Source of the DNA: Stachybotrys elegans
Taxonomy: Eukaryota; Ascomycota; Sordariomycetes; Hypocreales; Stachybotryaceae
Assembly: GCA_020746835.1 (NCBI GenBank)
Contig: JAGPNK010000012.1
Location: forward strand, 744,001-808,000
Direction of reading: 5' to 3'
Length of the DNA: 64,000 nt
The translations under genes were made by a program, and so were the position numbers. The notes under the pieces are model-generated. The model was not told where the DNA came from and ran no database searches. It worked only from the letters and a program-made list of their open reading frames with translations. Within the stretch, counting starts at the first letter, position 1; the number at the start of each line of letters is the position of its first letter. Of the stretch, positions 35,014 through 45,905 are shown one piece after another.

Positions 35014-36252
35014 ATGTTTCGGAACTTTTTTGCTACCGTAGTAGGACTTGGCCTTGTGCCGTCGGCCTGGGCCGCGTCCCTCGTCGTGTCCCACTACACG
35101 GGACGGCTGTACACGCTCGAGTTTACGCAGAACGGCGCCTCGGGAACGCTGGCCATTACTTCCAATGCGTCGGGCTGCGGCACGCTGCCTGCCTGGCTGG
35201 AGCTATACCCCGAGGACAGGAGGCTCTGGTGCTTTGACGAGTCGTGGTTTGGGCGCGGAAACATTGCGTCGTTCAACGTGGCGAGCAATGGCCAGCTGAG
35301 CATGGCGCAGCAGTTCTCGACGACGGGCAATGATGTGCACGGTGTGCTGTACGGTGGTTCCAATGGAAAGAGCTTCATCGCGACGGCGCAGTAGTACGTT
35401 CTGATGCTACCAAGAATGTCGCGAACAAGCAACTAACCTCCCGACAGCTCGCCGTCGACCATCACGACTTACAGGGTCCCTACCTCCTCGAGCAACGCGG
35501 TCCTCCAGCAGCAAAGGTTCACCATGTCCAGGCCGGGCCCCAACCCTCGACAAGATGTGCCTCACCCCCACGAGGTTATCGTCGACCCTACCGGAAACTT
35601 CCTCCTCGTCCCGGATCTCGGAGCCGACCTGATCCGCATCTTCAGCATCAACCACAGCACTGGCCAGCTGACATCGTGCGGCTCTGGCCAGGCCTCGCCG
35701 GGAGACGGGCCGCGCCACGGCAAGTTCTGGACGCCCGCCAGCTCCACAAACGCGACCGACGGCCTCCGCCTCTACACCCTCAACGAGCTCGGCAACTCCG
35801 TCTCCGCGTGGACCGTCAGCTACGGCTCGGGTTGCATGAGCCTGTCCCGCACGCAGACGCTGTCGACGTACGCGGCCGGCGTGACCCCCGGTTCCGACAC
35901 CAAGGCCGCTGAGCTGCAGCTGTTTGGCAACTTCCTGTACGCCGCGAACCGAGCCGACCAGACCTTTGGCACGGACCAGGACTCCATCGCAACGTACACC
36001 ATCAACGCTTCCACTGGCGCCCTCACCTGGGTAGAGGCGGCAAATGCCCACGCATACTACCCCCGAACTTTCCAGATCAACAGGGCCGGTACTCTGGTGG
36101 CTGTCGGAGGCCAGACATCCTCCAACGTCGCCATCCTCTCGCGGGATGTCTCGACGGGCAGGATCGGCGGCTTGATTGCCAGCATTCAGGTTGCTAGTCG
36201 TGGAAGGCCTGGACAGGAGGACGGTCTGAGTGCTGTCATCTGGAACGAGTAG
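35014..36252 (+). CDS. secreted lactonase/CMLE-like seven-bladed beta-propeller
   Basis: Predicted secreted protein of 394 residues from exons 35014-35393 and 35448-36252. The signal peptide is MFRNFFATVVGLGLVPSAWA. The mature part matches the lactonase family of seven-bladed propellers (3-carboxy-cis,cis-muconate lactonising enzyme and 6-phosphogluconolactonase relatives): VPHPHEVIVDPTGNFLLVPD, LRLYTLNELGNSVSAW, and a late blade YPRTFQINRAGTLVAVGGQ. Cytosolic CMLE acts in the beta-ketoadipate pathway, but the signal peptide here argues against that role. It could be a secreted lactonase or a structural propeller. A second, more distant secreted propeller lies at 39417, beyond the bZIP gene. 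Confidence 0.88.
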
Positions 36253-36797
36253 ACGGTTGGGGAGGATGTATGACCAAAGGAGAAGCATCTGAAACAAGTT
36301 AGAATAAGCAGCATATATATACATCATGAGATCGTCCGTCCTATCCCTGAAATCCCACCCGATTCCGTGGCATGTACCCTTTGACCTCATCTTAACATAA
36401 ACACACCATCCATCCCTACGAGATGCTTTCATAAGGACGCTAGCGAAATATTGAAAGTTCTTTGACATAAGAAAGACAGAAAACATTGCCTATGGCAGTC
36501 ATGCGTCAAGCATATATTGGCTTGACATATCAACCTCTCGCGCTCCGTCATATAGACTTCCTATAGTTGAAAAGAAGAAAAAAACCTGTCAACGATAGGG
36601 CAAGTGTAGTTGCATACAATGTGTATGACAAACAGGTAGCCATTTCAAAGACTGTCGAGCTGTTTTTGACATGGCGGATAGAAATGACCAGGAAGCTGGG
36701 AGGCAGTTGGCGCAGACAGCATTGTCGCGAGGAGCGCCGGGTCTTGAGCGTAGTTGTGAGCAGCTGATTACTGATCGACTTGTGTCCGGTTTGGGTC
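36253..36797. other. convergent 3' intergenic region
   Basis: 545 bases between the stop codons of two convergent genes (propeller and bZIP). Presumably 3' untranslated regions; nothing else seen. Confidence 0.5.
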
Positions 36798-38109
36798 TTA
36801 AAAGACGTGGCCAACGACGAGGTGTTCAAAGACCATTTGCTCAAAGAGATTCTTCTGGATAACAGCACCGAATCTAGAAACAATCATTTGTGTCAGCAGT
36901 TGTCTCCTGCTACAATGGCTATGCAGTGTACAAACCCGTGACATTTGACAGTGTCTCGTAAAGCCTCGCCGAGGGCACGAAGCCGCTGCATATCAAGCCC
37001 GCCAAACTGGGGTCTGGATCGGAGGTAGTCCCATGCTTGAATCGGCGTGAGCTCGCCAGCCACCGTCAAGTCGGGAGCAAGAGTGAGCAGGCGTTGGAGG
37101 ATTGCCGAAGAGGTATCCATGACGGACGGCGGCGTTGTGCATGCTGCAAGTGGCTGGGACGCCGAAGGAGGCTCATGATTGGTCACGCAAAGGAGGTGAG
37201 CCGTGGCAGTGAGGGCGTGGCCGTTGGGCTCATCTGGCTTCTCGGGGTTACCATGGATGTGGCCCAGGCAGGGTTCCTCGATTCTGGCAAGGGGGGAAGA
37301 GTGTCAGTTCATCTGATATGAAGGAGGCATGTGGGTTAGGGTTTCTGGCGAAACGTACTTCAAAACAAACTCCATGCCCACGGCTGCCTGATCGAGCTCG
37401 CTGACACGTGCCTCGGGCGTGTGCAATGGCTGGGGATACGCATTGGGCGGGGAGGTGACGGGCCAATCACCTCCCTTGGGCGAGATGCCTCCCCTGGGCG
37501 AGATGCCGGTGCTGCCGGTATGTGCCGGCGAGGACGAGGTGCCTCGCCGCGAGCGTGGGGAGAAGGAGGAGGTGGCATGAGGGACATGGGGGACGGGCAG
37601 CGTTCCATCGGGGGTGGCCAAGTCCTTGGGATACATGTCGGGAGGGACATCGATGCCTCGTTGGTAGAGCCAGTTGGTGACGTTGTGGAGGGTTCCCTGC
37701 AGCTCCTGGCAGTTGCTCATCAACTGGGCCTCGTGGTACTGGGTGCGCGCGAGCTCCTTCTCGAGCGACTTGATGTAGTTCTCCTTGCGCTCGCGATATA
37801 CCCTGGGTACAAAGACGAAGTGAATGAGCGGCGTGCGCCACTTGATAGATGGCCGGCTCTAGGGGAAACTTACTGCTGGGCCCGTCGCAACTGGCCCCGT
37901 CGTCTCTGTTTGGGGTCCTCCTTGGAGCCTAATGACGACACTGTTAGATCCATGAGGGTTTTCTTTTCTTTTTTCTTCTTCTTCTTTTTTCCCCCCCTTT
38001 GTTCCCCCGAATTTGGTAGACAGGAATTCTTGGCCACGAGGAGAATGGAGCTCAGTGAGAGTAGTAACTAACCGCCAGGGTGGAAGATGCGAAAAATTCC
38101 GTCACTCAT
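36798..38109 (-). CDS. bZIP transcription factor
   Basis: Nuclear regulator of 319 residues from five exons: 38109-38073, 37928-37874, 37802-37359, 37283-36936, 36873-36798. The basic region spans the second intron (KQRRRGQLRRAQQ joined to VYRERKENYIKSLE), followed by a short zipper (LEKELARTQYHEAQL...CQELQ). The middle is Ser/Pro/Gly-rich with an 18-base tandem duplication giving SPRGG/SPKGG. The C-terminal part (LTPIQAWDYLRS, LGEALRDTVKCHGFGAVI) is a conserved block seen in this fungal bZIP subgroup. The usually invariant Asn of the basic region is replaced by Leu. The first intron carries a long purine-rich run on the coding strand. It lies between two secreted propeller genes; whether it controls them is unknown. 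Confidence 0.88.
37953..37998 (+). repeat. pyrimidine-rich low-complexity tract in bZIP intron 1
   Basis: Nearly pure T/C run of about 45 bases, ending in seven C residues. On the coding strand of the bZIP gene it is a polypurine tract inside the first intron. Confidence 0.7.
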
Positions 38110-39416
38110 GGTACGAACTGCCAGACGCAGCGGGATGCCAGCAGGTGGTGGCTACAGCCAAGACGTGCGTGGGTGTCTGTGTGTGTATGTAGATATGTGT
38201 GTGTGCGTGAAGTGGTCTGACAACGGCACTGATTACGGCAACAATTATCGATCGAAAAGAGTGAAAGGACCAAAAGAAGGGTTGCTCGGGGGTGAGATCT
38301 GTGGGAGAAAATCGTCCCCTCCCTCAACGTGCATAGCCTTGCCAGGCCCTCCTTTGGGCTTCCCCCACACTTACCGGCTCGGCTGTGACGAGGATGACAG
38401 CCCGACAAGGGGGCACGGTAGTTTCATCTGAGTTTTCTCCCACTGGGCGAATGGGAGGCGAGGGCGCGATGCGCTAGGGTTCCAGCCTACGCCGTATGGA
38501 GGCGGTCCGCAACATCAGACGGTTGGCGATGGTCCGTTATTTCTCGCTCCGCGCTGACGTCAGGCCGCACCAGTACGCGCGACGAGGTAATGTGGAATAC
38601 GGTTAAAACTTAGATAGATAGATGGGAAGCGGGACGTGAGACTCATGTGTGTCTAATCTGCTAGATGGGTAATCATTTCTTCCAAATCGATGCCGGCAAC
38701 GCCCTGGCGAAACAAGGGGGATGAAGCCGCCGTCAAATCTACGAAACAACGAACCCTGGCCTGTAGCCCACCCAGCCGAATCCACTCAACGCTGTGTCCT
38801 GATTAGGAAATTCTGATTACCAGAACATCAGCATCTCTCCTCCCATTCCACTCTTCTCAAGGACCCTCCCGGGCGCGGCAGCTGGCCCCCATCAGCTGAA
38901 GCAGGACGGAAACAGCATACCCCTTGACCGTGGCTTTTACCCAGCGGCAGTGCAGCTTTTAGCAGCATCAGCCTTGTTCTGCCGCCCGGCCCCTGTCTCT
39001 TTGTTCCCTCCAACCAAGTGGGTTCTGCGCTCAGATGTTCCTTTTGTCTTGTCTTCCAGTCGATTTCCCGAAATGGAAATTCTGTTGATTGATCAGTGAC
39101 CAAAGCAACCTGGGTGCCGAGGAGTTGTGGGTGCTGTCGAGTTAGTTTCCCTGGATTTGTTGCGTCTCATCTCGTCGCTCTACGGCGCAACCAGATGTGA
39201 TGCAGCAGCCAACATGCGCATATAAGGACGTTGCAAACCCATTGTCAGACGAATTCTCTTTTTGTTGTTCATCACGCACTATTCTCTTCATTTGTCCATT
39301 CTTTTTACTTTGCTTCTATTTACTCTCTTTCGACAGCTGGTCTTGTCAACTCCAATCTTTACAACACGCTCCCTTATTGCAACAACATCGCCAACTTCCC
39401 CAACAACTCATTCAAG
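38110..39416. other. divergent promoter region of bZIP and propeller genes
   Basis: 1.3 kb between divergent start codons. It contains a GT-rich microsatellite-like run near 38170-38212, a short GATA tetranucleotide run near 38611, and CATATAAGG near 39219, a possible TATA box for the gene at 39417. No gene was recognised. Confidence 0.5.
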
Positions 39417-40672
39417 ATGCTCTTCAAGTACCTTCCCGTTGCCTTTTCCCTGGGCCCCATTCTCCAGGTCGCCGCCCGTCCCGCTGCGGAGTGCCAGGCC
39501 GAGCAGCAGGCCGGTGCCGTCTACTTGATCACCAACCAGGCGGAGAATGCCGTTGTCGCCGTGCCCATTGGAGCCGACGGAATGCTGTCGCAGGGTACGA
39601 CAACCCCCACTGGCGGAGCCGGAGGCATCTCGGTGGACGCGGCCACCGGTGAGCCCGTCAACACGGATCCCCTTGTGTCCCAATCGGCCGTTACAGTTGC
39701 TGGCAACGTAAGTTACAAGATGCTCTATTTTTGGCGCGAATGTTTCTAATATTTGTGCAGAACGTCTTTGCTGTCAACGCCGGCTCCAACACCGTAACCA
39801 TGTTCAAGATCGATCCCAAGGACGCCACCCGCCTCACCATGGTCGGCCAGCCTGTCCAAGTCCCCGGCGAGTTCCCCAACACGGTCGCTGCCTCGGCCAA
39901 GCACCAGCTCGTCTGCGTCGGCACCACGGGCGCTGTGGCCGGCATCTCGTGCGCCAACTTCTCCAAGAAGAACGGCATCGGTGCCATGGACGAGCTCCGC
40001 GCCATCGACCTCGGCCAGACGACTCCCCCGGCCGGCCCGACCAACACCGTGTCCCAGGTCTTCTTCTCCGACGACCAGAACACCCTCTTCACCACCGTCA
40101 AGGGTGACCCGGCCGCCAACAACACTGGCTTCCTCGGCTCATTTGACGTCGCGAGCTGCGGCAAGCGCGGCGTTGTCGCTCAGGAGGGCGGCCGTTCTTC
40201 TCCCGAGGGCACGGCTGTGCTGTTTGGCTCTACTGCTCTTCCCGGCACCACCGATCTCTTCGTCACCGATGCCTCTTTCGGCGCGGCCGTTCTCTCTGTC
40301 GACGGCGAGGGTGCTGGAGTCGTCAAGGGCCAGAGCGCCATCGATGGCCAGGCCGCGACTTGCTGGGCAACCTTCTCTCCTGCTACCAAGACTGCCTTTG
40401 TCACCGATGTCGCCGTCAACCGTCTTGTCGAGATGTCTGTGGAGGATGGCAGCATCATTGGCGAGATTGACCTGAGCGCCAACGGCAACCCGGGCATGAT
40501 TGACCTGCGCGCCATCGGAGACTTCATCTACGCTCTCAGCCCGGGCAACGGCGCCACCGAGGCGGCCATTTCTGTTGTCGATGCGGCCTCCAAGGAGGAG
40601 GTTCAGTTTTTCCAGATGGGCGCCATGGGCGTCAACAACTTGGCCATGGGCCTGGCTGCGCGAACAGCCTAA
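39417..40672 (+). CDS. secreted beta-propeller protein (3-carboxymuconate-cyclase-like)
   Basis: Predicted secreted protein of 400 residues from exons 39417-39707 and 39761-40672. The signal peptide is MLFKYLPVAFSLGPILQVAA. Repeating blade motifs are visible: AVYLITNQAENAVVAVPIG, NVFAVNAGSNTVTMFKI, TDLFVTDASFGAAVLSV, KTAFVTDVAVNRLVEM and DFIYALSPGNGATEAAISV, each with a hydrophobic strand followed by a D/N-x-x-V type turn. This matches secreted fungal proteins usually named 3-carboxymuconate cyclase-like, whose enzymatic activity is unproven. Codon use is strongly biased to C-ending codons, suggesting high expression. It is distinct in sequence from the propeller at 35014. Confidence 0.85.
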
Positions 40673-40979
40673 TTGGGATTTCTTCTACTGTTCTTTATCT
40701 TGAATATGAAGCTGGCACTGTTTTGCATATCATGGGAAGGCGACTGGAGTAATGTGTGCATTTACTGTTGGGAACGGGAGATGAAGCACCAGGACTATCA
40801 TGTGAAGCCTCATGTCCTGGACAGATATGCGAATGATGCACTGTTACTCTAGCTGTAGATTGGCTATATAGGGATAAAAATAGGAAGTGTTAATGAAGAC
40901 AGGCAAAGATGTGAATGCACCAATCCACCTGATCTATGCCGCGGAATTCGATTCACCAGCTGACGATTCTTCATGTCAA

Positions 40980-41085
40980 AACCAATTGTTATCTATTGAT
41001 CTGATATCGTCTTTATCGTCAGAGGGGGCCTCCTCGAAGTCACTGGTCTGTATCCCATTGGGGCCCACGAACGGGAAATCCCACA
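40980..41085 (+). repeat. dispersed repeat, copy 2
   Basis: 106 bases almost identical to 2472-2577 (about four mismatches), same orientation and 38.5 kb away. The flanks are not shared, except that TTCTTCATGTCAA occurs on both sides of this copy (near 40967 and 41086). Confidence 0.8.
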
Positions 41086-41190
41086 TTCTTCATGTCAAGA
41101 GTCGCATTCTCGCGCCCATAGTCATGGCTGCTTGCGACTAGCCAGACGTGTATTTTTTTCTTCTTTTTTTCCAAATGTCATCTTATCAAT

Positions 41191-41257
41191 GCCATGTATT
41201 GATATCGTATTCCCTGTACTGTCATTGGGTCTCAAAGTCACTGATTTCTATCCACAT
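41191..41257 (+). repeat. degenerate dispersed-repeat copy
   Basis: The order of short anchors in copy 2 is repeated about 100 bases downstream: TATTGAT, ATATCGT, then CAAAGTCACTG and TATCCACAT. Identity is low between anchors, so this is an old or chance copy. Confidence 0.4.
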
Positions 41258-41769
41258 CCAGCTTGAAGGTTGGAGAAGAGCACAGAACCAATTATTTCAT
41301 GAAGGTAAGACACACGAGACGATTCGCACAACGATAAATGCTGCCGATTAAGGATGCCTGGTCTGATAATTCTGGATGCTCAAGGCTTGCACAATAACAG
41401 GTATCTGACAAGCCGAAAGAAGAGGAGGCGCTATGAATCAAACACCCAAAACAGGCAAGGGAAAACAAGCGAGAGGCAGTAAGCCAATCAGTTTTTACCA
41501 TCCTGGTTTCTCAGCAACAGCTGGTCCAGATGGCTGCTGTATCCAACACTACCAGGTGGTGTGCTGTGGCGCTGAGAGCTGAGAGCTACTGGTATGGTGA
41601 CAAAAAGTCAACACTTTTAGCGGGGATTGTCTCGCAAGCCATCATTATCAGGTGGACCAGGGACCTATAACAAGCAAGCTCGCCGTTCCAGCTCGGCCCC
41701 AGCTTCTTCCCTTCTCAACAACCCGCAACATCTTGAACCAGACCGGCCGTTGACAGGCAATTGTGCACC

Positions 41770-42722
41770 ATGAGCTCCCAGCCTCGCTTCGCCCTCATCA
41801 CGGGCTGCACGAGCGGCATCGGAAAGCACCTGGCGCTGGAATTCGCTGCCAAGGGCGTCACTGTGCTGGCCACGGCGAGAAAGGCCGAGGCGCTCGCCGA
41901 GCTGGCCGCTGCCCACGACAACATCGAGCCGCTTTCGCTCGAGGCCGACAGCGAGGAGAGCAGGCTCCGGCTGAGAGACGCTGTGGTTGCGCGCACCGGC
42001 GGCCGTCTCGATTATCTCGTCAACAATGCCGGCACGCATTATGCTGCCACGGCGCTGGACCTGGAGTTGTCAGAGGTCATCCATCTCTTCACTGTCAATG
42101 TCTTTGCCGTCATGCACCTGTGCCAGCTGTTTGTCCCGCTGCTTCGGAAATCCGACAGTGCCAAGATTGTGCAGATTGGCAGCGTGACAAGAGTGGTGCC
42201 CGTCCTGTGGCAGAGCGCGTACAATGCCTCCAAGGCCGCGCTCAGCCAATACACAAGGACCCTGCGTCTTGTCAGTATCATGCTCAACACACGCGTGCGT
42301 CGCGTACTGACCCCATGTAGGAGCTGAGGCCGCTCAACATCAAGGTGATTGAGATTGTCACTGGTTTCGTCCGCAGCAATCTCCTGCACCATGGCCTGAT
42401 TGCGCCCAAAGACTCCATCTACCTCCCGCTCAAGGAGTACATTGAGAACTTCAAGAACCACGGCAACGCTACAGGAACAACGCCCGAAGTATACGCACAA
42501 TCCGTTGTCGCAAAATTACTGGCCAAGTCAACAAGCCCGGAGATGTGGGAGGGCAGGCAATCTTGGACCTTGCGCTGGCTGACTTCACTGTTACCGGTGT
42601 CGCTATTGGTATGTAATTCGACATTGCACACACTACCTTGTGCTAACAGCTTGCAGAATTGGGTACTCTCTCGCTCCTTCAAGATTGATACTCTGCAGGT
42701 TCCTGCAGACAAACCTGAATAA
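41770..42722 (+). CDS. short-chain dehydrogenase/reductase (Ayr1-like)
   Basis: NAD(P)-dependent oxidoreductase of 284 residues from exons 41770-42270, 42321-42608 and 42657-42722. Classical SDR motifs are present: TGCTSGIG cofactor loop, NNAG, the catalytic Ser in IGSV and YNASK. The overall shape, including the C-terminal hydrophobic stretch (WLTSLLPVSLLNWVL), resembles 1-acyl-dihydroxyacetone-phosphate reductase (Ayr1) relatives that sit on lipid droplets or ER. The last intron is 48 bases long and open in frame, so retention would insert 16 residues. Its neighbour is an MFS transporter and beyond it another SDR. Confidence 0.88.
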
Positions 42723-42805
42723 TCTGGTACAACAGTAGCACCACGAAAGAGATGAATCGATAGATTGCGTGTCTGTACTATTGGCTCAATTGAGGAATTA
42801 CCCAT

Positions 42806-44443
42806 TTATACATCCACCAACTTCCCTGCAAACGGACTGCGGGATCGAATCTTTTCACCGTACAGCGTAAGAATCCATGGAATCGCAGTGAGTAACAGGC
42901 TGATCCCTCCCAACAAGCTTCCAGCCCCGTGGAACCCCAAATTGGCAAACATGGCATGCGTAAACAGGGGAAATATGCTGGACAAAAGGTTGCGGCACAT
43001 GCTCTGGGCAGCCAGTGCCGATGAGGCGTACGGACCATACGAGTCGGCAAGATAGTTAAACACAGCCAGGTATATGGAAAAGATAGCCATGGTGGAAGAG
43101 GCTATAGCCACAGCTGGTGAAATCCACAGAATGGTGGACCGGGCAGTCCAGCCGAACCAAAGGAGTCCTATAGGCAGGAAAACTGACTGGATGCACGGGA
43201 GAAGGAGACGGCCTTCGGGCGTTGCCATTCTGCTTGGCCAAAATCGACGGGCCAAAGAGTCTTGGATAATGGCGACGGCTGCTGCTGCTGCGCCGCCAAC
43301 AATCACAGCGACGTAAACCATGCCAACCTGCGAGTTGTCAAAATGGTAGGCTGTTCTGAAGGTGATGCCGATACTGCTGAATTGCATGTACAGGATGGAC
43401 CAGGCAAAGGACACCCAGGCGGAGAACCAGAAGACGATAGACTCGGTTACAAGCAGCTTCAGAGGGAAGACGAAATTGCCCCAGATGACGCGCGGGCTAA
43501 TCTTGTGCACCTCGATCTCGGATCTAAATTGGACAGGCCTGCCAGAGACTCTAGTCCCGCGGTTCAACCTGTTCAGCGCCTTGCACTTTCTCTGAAGGAT
43601 GACGTTGCTGCGCGTCTCCTGGAAGAAGAGGGCGATGGCGAGCGTCGTCGAGCCGACGGCGATGAGCTGAAGATGGAAAATCCAGCGCCACCCGAGCCTA
43701 TCGACAACCAGGCCGCTGAGGAGGGTGCCAAGGCCTGTGCCTCCGAAGATGGCAAAGGAAAACAGCGCCATGGGCGTGTTCCGCTGCTCCTTGCGAAACA
43801 AATCACCTATGACGCCACCTGTGATGGTGGCCGAGACAGAAGCGCCGACGCCCGCAATCAACCGAGACACGAGCATGGCTGCGAAGCTGTCGGCGAAAGC
43901 GCACCCTGCGGTGCCCAAGAAGAAGACGACGCCGGACGCGACGTAGACCCAGTAGCGGCCGTACGTCTCGCTGAAGGGAGCCAGCGCGACGGGGGCGACG
44001 GCAAATGCGGCTGCAAAGATGGTGATGCCGCAGTTGAACTCGACATCGGTCAGACCCCATCGGGGACGGAGCTGCGACGCGCCGAGGGCGTACGCGCCGG
44101 CCGAGTAGGCGGCCATGCTGGCGGCCGTGAAGGCGCACGAGAGGACGACGATCTTGCGAGTCATGTTCCAGCTAAAGGGCGACAGGAACCTCTGGCGCTC
44201 CGCATGGCCGTGGTCGGCGACGGTGCTGTAGTCGCGTCCATTGGCCTTGCTGGCCAGGAAATCTGCTAAGGAAAAGTCTTGGTTGAGCGACTCGAGGCCG
44301 AGGGACACGACGATGTGAGCTTGGGAATGTTCCGATGATGGGCGCTGTAGGATGACCTGGTGGCAAGGTGTCTTGTCAGATGCAGCTGGCTGATCAGCCT
44401 CTGACGCGGATGGAAGCTGGGATATTATGGGAGGATGTGACAT
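42806..44443 (-). CDS. MFS transporter, DHA1-type
   Basis: Plasma-membrane transporter of 545 residues in one exon with about 12 hydrophobic helices. A long hydrophilic N-terminus (about 100 residues) precedes the first helix. The DHA1 family is suggested by APFSETYGRYWVY after helix two, the loop GDLFRKEQRNTPMAL, GLGTLLSGLVVDRLGWRW in helix five, and the central loop with ILQRKCKALNR. The start at 44443 is the first ATG of the frame. Such carriers export drugs, polyamines or metabolites by proton antiport. It lies between two SDR genes and its start is divergent from the second SDR across 417 bases, so joint expression is possible. Confidence 0.92.
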   Translation of the reverse strand: MSHPPIISQLPSASEADQPAASDKTPCHQVILQRPSSEHSQAHIVVSLGLESLNQDFSLADFLASKANGRDYSTVADHGHAERQRFLSPFSWNMTRKIVVLSCAFTAASMAAYSAGAYALGASQLRPRWGLTDVEFNCGITIFAAAFAVAPVALAPFSETYGRYWVYVASGVVFFLGTAGCAFADSFAAMLVSRLIAGVGASVSATITGGVIGDLFRKEQRNTPMALFSFAIFGGTGLGTLLSGLVVDRLGWRWIFHLQLIAVGSTTLAIALFFQETRSNVILQRKCKALNRLNRGTRVSGRPVQFRSEIEVHKISPRVIWGNFVFPLKLLVTESIVFWFSAWVSFAWSILYMQFSSIGITFRTAYHFDNSQVGMVYVAVIVGGAAAAAVAIIQDSLARRFWPSRMATPEGRLLLPCIQSVFLPIGLLWFGWTARSTILWISPAVAIASSTMAIFSIYLAVFNYLADSYGPYASSALAAQSMCRNLLSSIFPLFTHAMFANLGFHGAGSLLGGISLLLTAIPWILTLYGEKIRSRSPFAGKLVDV

Positions 44444-44860
44444 ATTGCACAAGCACAGAGGTGTCTCGTGAATCTGCAGAATGGGAGAGGAGATGGATAG
44501 GTAGTCCGGTGTTCAGGGGAGTGGGCATAGTTTAGGGTTTTATTTATTTTATTTTATTTTTTGCGGCCGACTCCGTCCTCGGTCGCCCCTGGTGATCGTC
44601 GTCTTTATCCCCTACATTCAGCTCAGCCTACACCTGTAACTTGCCGAGTCCTCAAGACTCCCAGCCATAAGCAAACGAGCGGTGGGCGATGGTGATCAAC
44701 TATGTAAGACCAAAGTTTATTGACGGATTTTTCCATCTCTGCCTGCGGAGTCAACGTGGGTGGAGAGTCTCCAAATGCCAAATGCATCCCGGCTCGTCGT
44801 ACTGATCAAGTGAGGGGTCATCCATCCTCCCGCAACCGTACACCCTCTCATCTTTTGACC
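44444..44860. promoter_or_regulatory. divergent promoter region of MFS and SDR genes
   Basis: 417 bases between divergent start codons, with a T-rich TTTAT run near 44540-44562. No specific factor site is claimed. Confidence 0.4.
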
Positions 44861-45779
44861 ATGGCTCCTATCTGGCTCATCACCGCCACGTCCAACGGCC
44901 TTGGGCTGCGGCTCGCGCTGCGCGTGCTCAAGGCCGGCCACCATGTCATCGGCACCGTCCGCGACCCGGCACGCTCGGCTGAGGCCGTCAAGGCGATTGA
45001 GGATGCTGGCGGCAAGATCATCCAGCTAGATGTCACAGAACCGCAGGAGAGCATCCACAACAAGATGAAGGAGGCAGAGGCCATCTATGGACACATTGAT
45101 ATCCTCGTCAACAACGCGGGATACTGTCTTCTCGGTCCTCTGGCCTTGTTTACGTTCGTTCCTCGTTCCTCCATGTAAGCTGACAGCGCATCTAACATGA
45201 GGACCCAGCGAGCGGGAGGCCAAGCTCCAGATCCAGACCAATTTCTTCGGCCCGCTGTTCGTGATCCAAGGCATCGTGCCAGGCATGCAGAAGCGCCGCA
45301 GCGGCATCATCGTCAACGTCAGCAGCGTCGCCGGCATCGAGGGCGCGCCCAGCAGCGGCATGTACGCCGCCAGCAAGTTCAGCCTGGAGGGCATGAGCGA
45401 TTCGCTCGGAAAGGAGCTGGCCGAGTTTGACATCTCGGTGCTGCTCGTCGAGCCGGGCGCGTTTCGCACCAACTTCCTCCACGGCAACGCTGTCAACGAG
45501 AGGGGCGTGACGGACGAGTGGAAGGATACTGTCGCGCACAAGGCCCTGCTGCGGTACGACACGGTCGCTGGAAAGCAGGCTGGAGATCCGGATAAGGCCG
45601 TCGATCTCATCTACGAGGTCGTGACTGGAGAGGGCAAGGCCGGTGCGCTCAAGGGCAAGATATCGAGGCTGATACTGGGCAAGGATGCCGTCACCCGCGT
45701 CTCGGGCAAGATTGAGAAACTATCCAATGATCTAGAGGCGTGCAAAGAGTTTGCACTGTCGACCGACATTGTCGAATAA
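44861..45779 (+). CDS. short-chain dehydrogenase/reductase
   Basis: NAD(P)-dependent oxidoreductase of 287 residues from exons 44861-45153 and 45209-45779. The cofactor loop reads TATSNGLG instead of TGxxxGIG, which is typical of one subgroup of fungal SDRs; ILVNNAGY, VNVSSVAG and MYAASK with the Tyr-x-x-x-Lys pair follow, then VEPGAFRTNF. There is no signal peptide or membrane segment. The donor of the intron is GTTCGT. It is divergent from the MFS gene. Substrate unknown. Confidence 0.88.
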
Positions 45780-45905
45780 AATTTAGGATTCACGCGTATC
45801 GAAACAAAGTATAGAACATGGGCAGGCAAATTCCTATTCATTACATCATACTACATCCTGAGACATGCTCAGCTATATACATCCAGAGCTACTAGGCCGC
45901 CGACT

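Larger units (their letters stand above)
40673..41769. other. intergenic region with dispersed repeats
   Basis: 1.1 kb between two genes on the same strand. It carries dispersed-repeat copy 2 at 40980-41085 and a degenerate copy at 41191-41257. No gene recognised. Confidence 0.55.

Noticed and set aside
34489..35094. Minus-strand open frame of 201 codons
   Set aside because: Overlaps the TATA box, start codon and signal peptide of the propeller gene; no motifs and no splicing support.
35014..36252. True cytosolic 3-carboxymuconate lactonising enzyme linked with CYP53 in a pathway
   Set aside because: The clear signal peptide predicts secretion, and the genes are over 12 kb apart with no shared regulation visible.
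35407..36486. Minus-strand open frame of 359 codons
   Set aside because: Antisense to the second exon of the secreted propeller gene; composition is low-complexity Arg/Gly/Val.
43262..44269. Long plus-strand open frame of 335 codons
   Set aside because: It is exactly antisense to the MFS transporter, rich in Asp/Gly/Arg as expected from the complement of GC-rich coding sequence, and has no family motif.
20677..45779. Secondary-metabolite gene cluster (two P450s, SDRs, MFS, bZIP)
   Set aside because: No PKS, NRPS, terpene cyclase, DMATS or other backbone gene is present, and the genes are spread out among unrelated functions.
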